The notes beneath the pieces are model-generated. The model was given only the letters and a program-made list of their open reading frames with translations, searched no databases and had not been told where the DNA came from. From Deltaproteobacteria bacterium RBG_16_49_23 (GTDB lineage Bacteria; Desulfobacterota; BSN033; UBA1163), in the NCBI GenBank assembly GCA_001798855.1, contig MGQQ01000053.1, forward strand, positions 1 to 32,234: a stretch of 32,234 bases of DNA. The letters are read 5' to 3'. The position numbers and the translations under genes were made by a program. Positions 31,021 through 32,234 of this stretch are shown piece by piece. Within the stretch, counting starts at the first letter, position 1. Each line of letters starts with the position of its first letter.

Positions 31021-32234
31021 ATGATTAAGAAAATCAGGAAAGAATTTAAAATCGTTTTGTTCGCAATAGCTCTTACTTTGGGCATCTGCGGAATGGTTTA
31101 TGCTTTCAATTCCGAACGTCTTGTATTCGTTGGGCGTTATCCAACATCGCCCTTATCCAGTTTATCTGCTGTTCCCGGAGTGCCCGGCAACCAATGTACC
31201 ATTTGCCATGGACCTTCCGCCCCCCCCCTCAACACTTACGGCCAGGCGTATTTTAACGCCGGGATGGGTGTCGCCGCTCTCCAGGCTATCGAACCAAGTG
31301 ATTCTGATGGTGACACATTTAGTAATATAACAGAGATTAACGCTGGGAGCTTCCCCGGGAATGCCACCAGCGTTCCACCACCACTACCGGATGCTGAAGC
31401 CCCAACAGTCATAAGCTTCATCATTCCCGCGACTTCCAGTTCTTTGACCGTACCAATTACGACCTTCACCGCTACGGATAATGTCGCAGTCACAGGCCTC
31501 TTAATCACAGAGTCGCCAAATACTCCCGCTGCCTCTGGTCCTCCATGGACCCCAACGGCTCCGGCAAATTTCATATTTACCACACCGGGACAAAAGACCC
31601 TGTTTGCCTGGGCCAAAGACGCAGCGAATAATGTCTCCACCAGCCGGAGTCAAACGGTTACCATCACCCTGCCCGCGTCTGATACAATACCTCCAATCGT
31701 GACGAGCTTTGTTATTCCTGCGACATCAGTCTCTTTAACGGTTCCCATTAGCGCCTTTACCGCCGCCGATAATGTAGGAGGGTCGGGAGTCAACGGGTTT
31801 ATGGTCGCAGAATCGTCAACTCCTCCCCTTGCAGGCAATGCAGGATGGAGTGCAACTCCTCCTGCAAACTTTACCTTCGCCACTGGTGGAGCGAAAACGC
31901 TCTTCGCATGGGCCAGGGATGCTGCCAACAATGTTTCGACAGGACTTGTGAGCGCTTCGGTCACGATTACGCTTCCACAGACCGTGACATTTCAGGATGT
32001 TTCCCCCACCCATTTTGCTTTCAATCATGTCGAGGCGATGGCTGCGGCAGGAATAACAGGAGGATGTCAGGCCGATAATCCCGGCACACCTGAAAATGAA
32101 GCCCTCTTCTGTCCTGATTCTGTCGTAGACCGGGGACAGATGGCGGCCTTCATTGTGAGAGCGGTGGAGGGTGGCCAGCTCTTTGAAGGACCCTGTATTG
32201 GTCCGTCGCCTTTTTCGGATGTGCCTGCAAGCAG
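31021..32234 (+). CDS. Second monoheme/EF-hand/Ig-like/SLH protein (partial, 3' end outside window)
   Basis: This is a paralog of the protein at 27584, with 404 codons present. It has a signal peptide (EFKIVLFAIALTLGICGMVYA), heme motif QCTICH near residue 62, and a calcium-type loop DSDGDTFSNITE. It has two Ig-like repeats where the first paralog has one (TVISFIIPATSSSLTVPI and TSFVIPATSVSLTVPI, each ending KTLFAWAKDAANNVS-like), and then SLH domains (FQDVSPTHFAFNHVE, ITGGCQADN, ALFCPDSVVDRGQMA, and the beginning of the next). AGGAGG lies 6 bases before the ATG. The C-terminal SLH domains lie beyond base 32234. Presumably surface-attached, like its paralog. Confidence 0.88.
   Translation, partial: MIKKIRKEFKIVLFAIALTLGICGMVYAFNSERLVFVGRYPTSPLSSLSAVPGVPGNQCTICHGPSAPPLNTYGQAYFNAGMGVAALQAIEPSDSDGDTFSNITEINAGSFPGNATSVPPPLPDAEAPTVISFIIPATSSSLTVPITTFTATDNVAVTGLLITESPNTPAASGPPWTPTAPANFIFTTPGQKTLFAWAKDAANNVSTSRSQTVTITLPASDTIPPIVTSFVIPATSVSLTVPISAFTAADNVGGSGVNGFMVAESSTPPLAGNAGWSATPPANFTFATGGAKTLFAWARDAANNVSTGLVSASVTITLPQTVTFQDVSPTHFAFNHVEAMAAAGITGGCQADNPGTPENEALFCPDSVVDRGQMAAFIVRAVEGGQLFEGPCIGPSPFSDVPAS

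Noticed and set aside
1-32234. CRISPR arrays, tRNA or rRNA genes
   Set aside because: No regularly spaced short repeats, no cloverleaf or TTCGAATC-type T-arm, and no rRNA-like sequence were seen on either strand by eye; a covariance-model scan was not possible.

Overview
The window looks like a chromosomal segment from an anaerobic or microaerophilic diderm bacterium, most likely a deltaproteobacterium in the broad sense (Desulfobacterota, perhaps near Syntrophales). That is inference, drawn from a fused NuoBCD subunit, an Aap-type amino-acid ABC transporter, multiheme cytochromes, a probable selenoprotein, sigma-54 type promoters, HD-GYP and LytTR signalling, and many C/G-rich intergenic hairpins. 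No rRNA, tRNA, CRISPR array, integrase or transposase gene was found.

Layout. (1) 1-2598, minus: start of a complex I operon, nuoA then a fused nuoBCD that runs off the left edge. (2) 2683-7194, plus: aapJQMP amino-acid importer, divergent from nuo; both have near-consensus sigma-70 promoters. (3) 7386-8471: a macro-domain protein and an MFS relic. (4) 8526-11784, minus: a peroxide-stress block with a PerR-like regulator, a diheme c-type peroxidase-like protein, an exported peroxiredoxin whose catalytic cysteine codon is an in-frame UGA (probable selenocysteine), and a lipoprotein overlapping it by 4 bases. (5) 11925-12332, plus: a DUF1178 protein. (6) 12414-20212, minus: FAD-dependent CrtI/RetSat-like oxidoreductase, LolD-like ATPase, FtsX-like permease, LolA-like lipid carrier, outer-membrane barrel, LytS-like kinase and LytTR regulator. 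The oxidoreductase and the ATPase gene are each preceded by a copy of the same 75-base promoter module. (7) 20402-21692, minus: an exported bifunctional-nuclease/PDZ protein and an orphan Mu GemA-like protein. (8) 22052-24435, plus: a small HTH protein and an HD-GYP response regulator behind a sigma-54 type promoter, a 208-base MITE-like element, a PAS-domain relic and a phosphoesterase. (9) 24616-32234: a probable transmembrane electron conduit (MtrB/PioB-like barrel plus decaheme cytochrome, minus strand) facing two paralogous exported proteins with one heme, an EF-hand loop, Ig-like repeats and S-layer-homology domains (plus strand). A histidine kinase, a receiver-only regulator with a sigma-54 type promoter and a relic of an NtrC-type regulator lie between the paralogs.

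How the genes fit together. Complex I and the decaheme/barrel pair suggest respiratory electron flow that may reach the cell surface; the SLH cytochromes could be its surface partners. The PerR block would protect the envelope from peroxide. The seven-gene block at 12.4-20.2 kb looks like a coordinated envelope-lipid modification and export system, of which I do not recognise a named example. The best candidates for something new are the secreted seleno-peroxiredoxin, this lipid-export-like cluster with its duplicated promoter, and the heme/EF-hand/Ig/SLH proteins beside the decaheme conduit.
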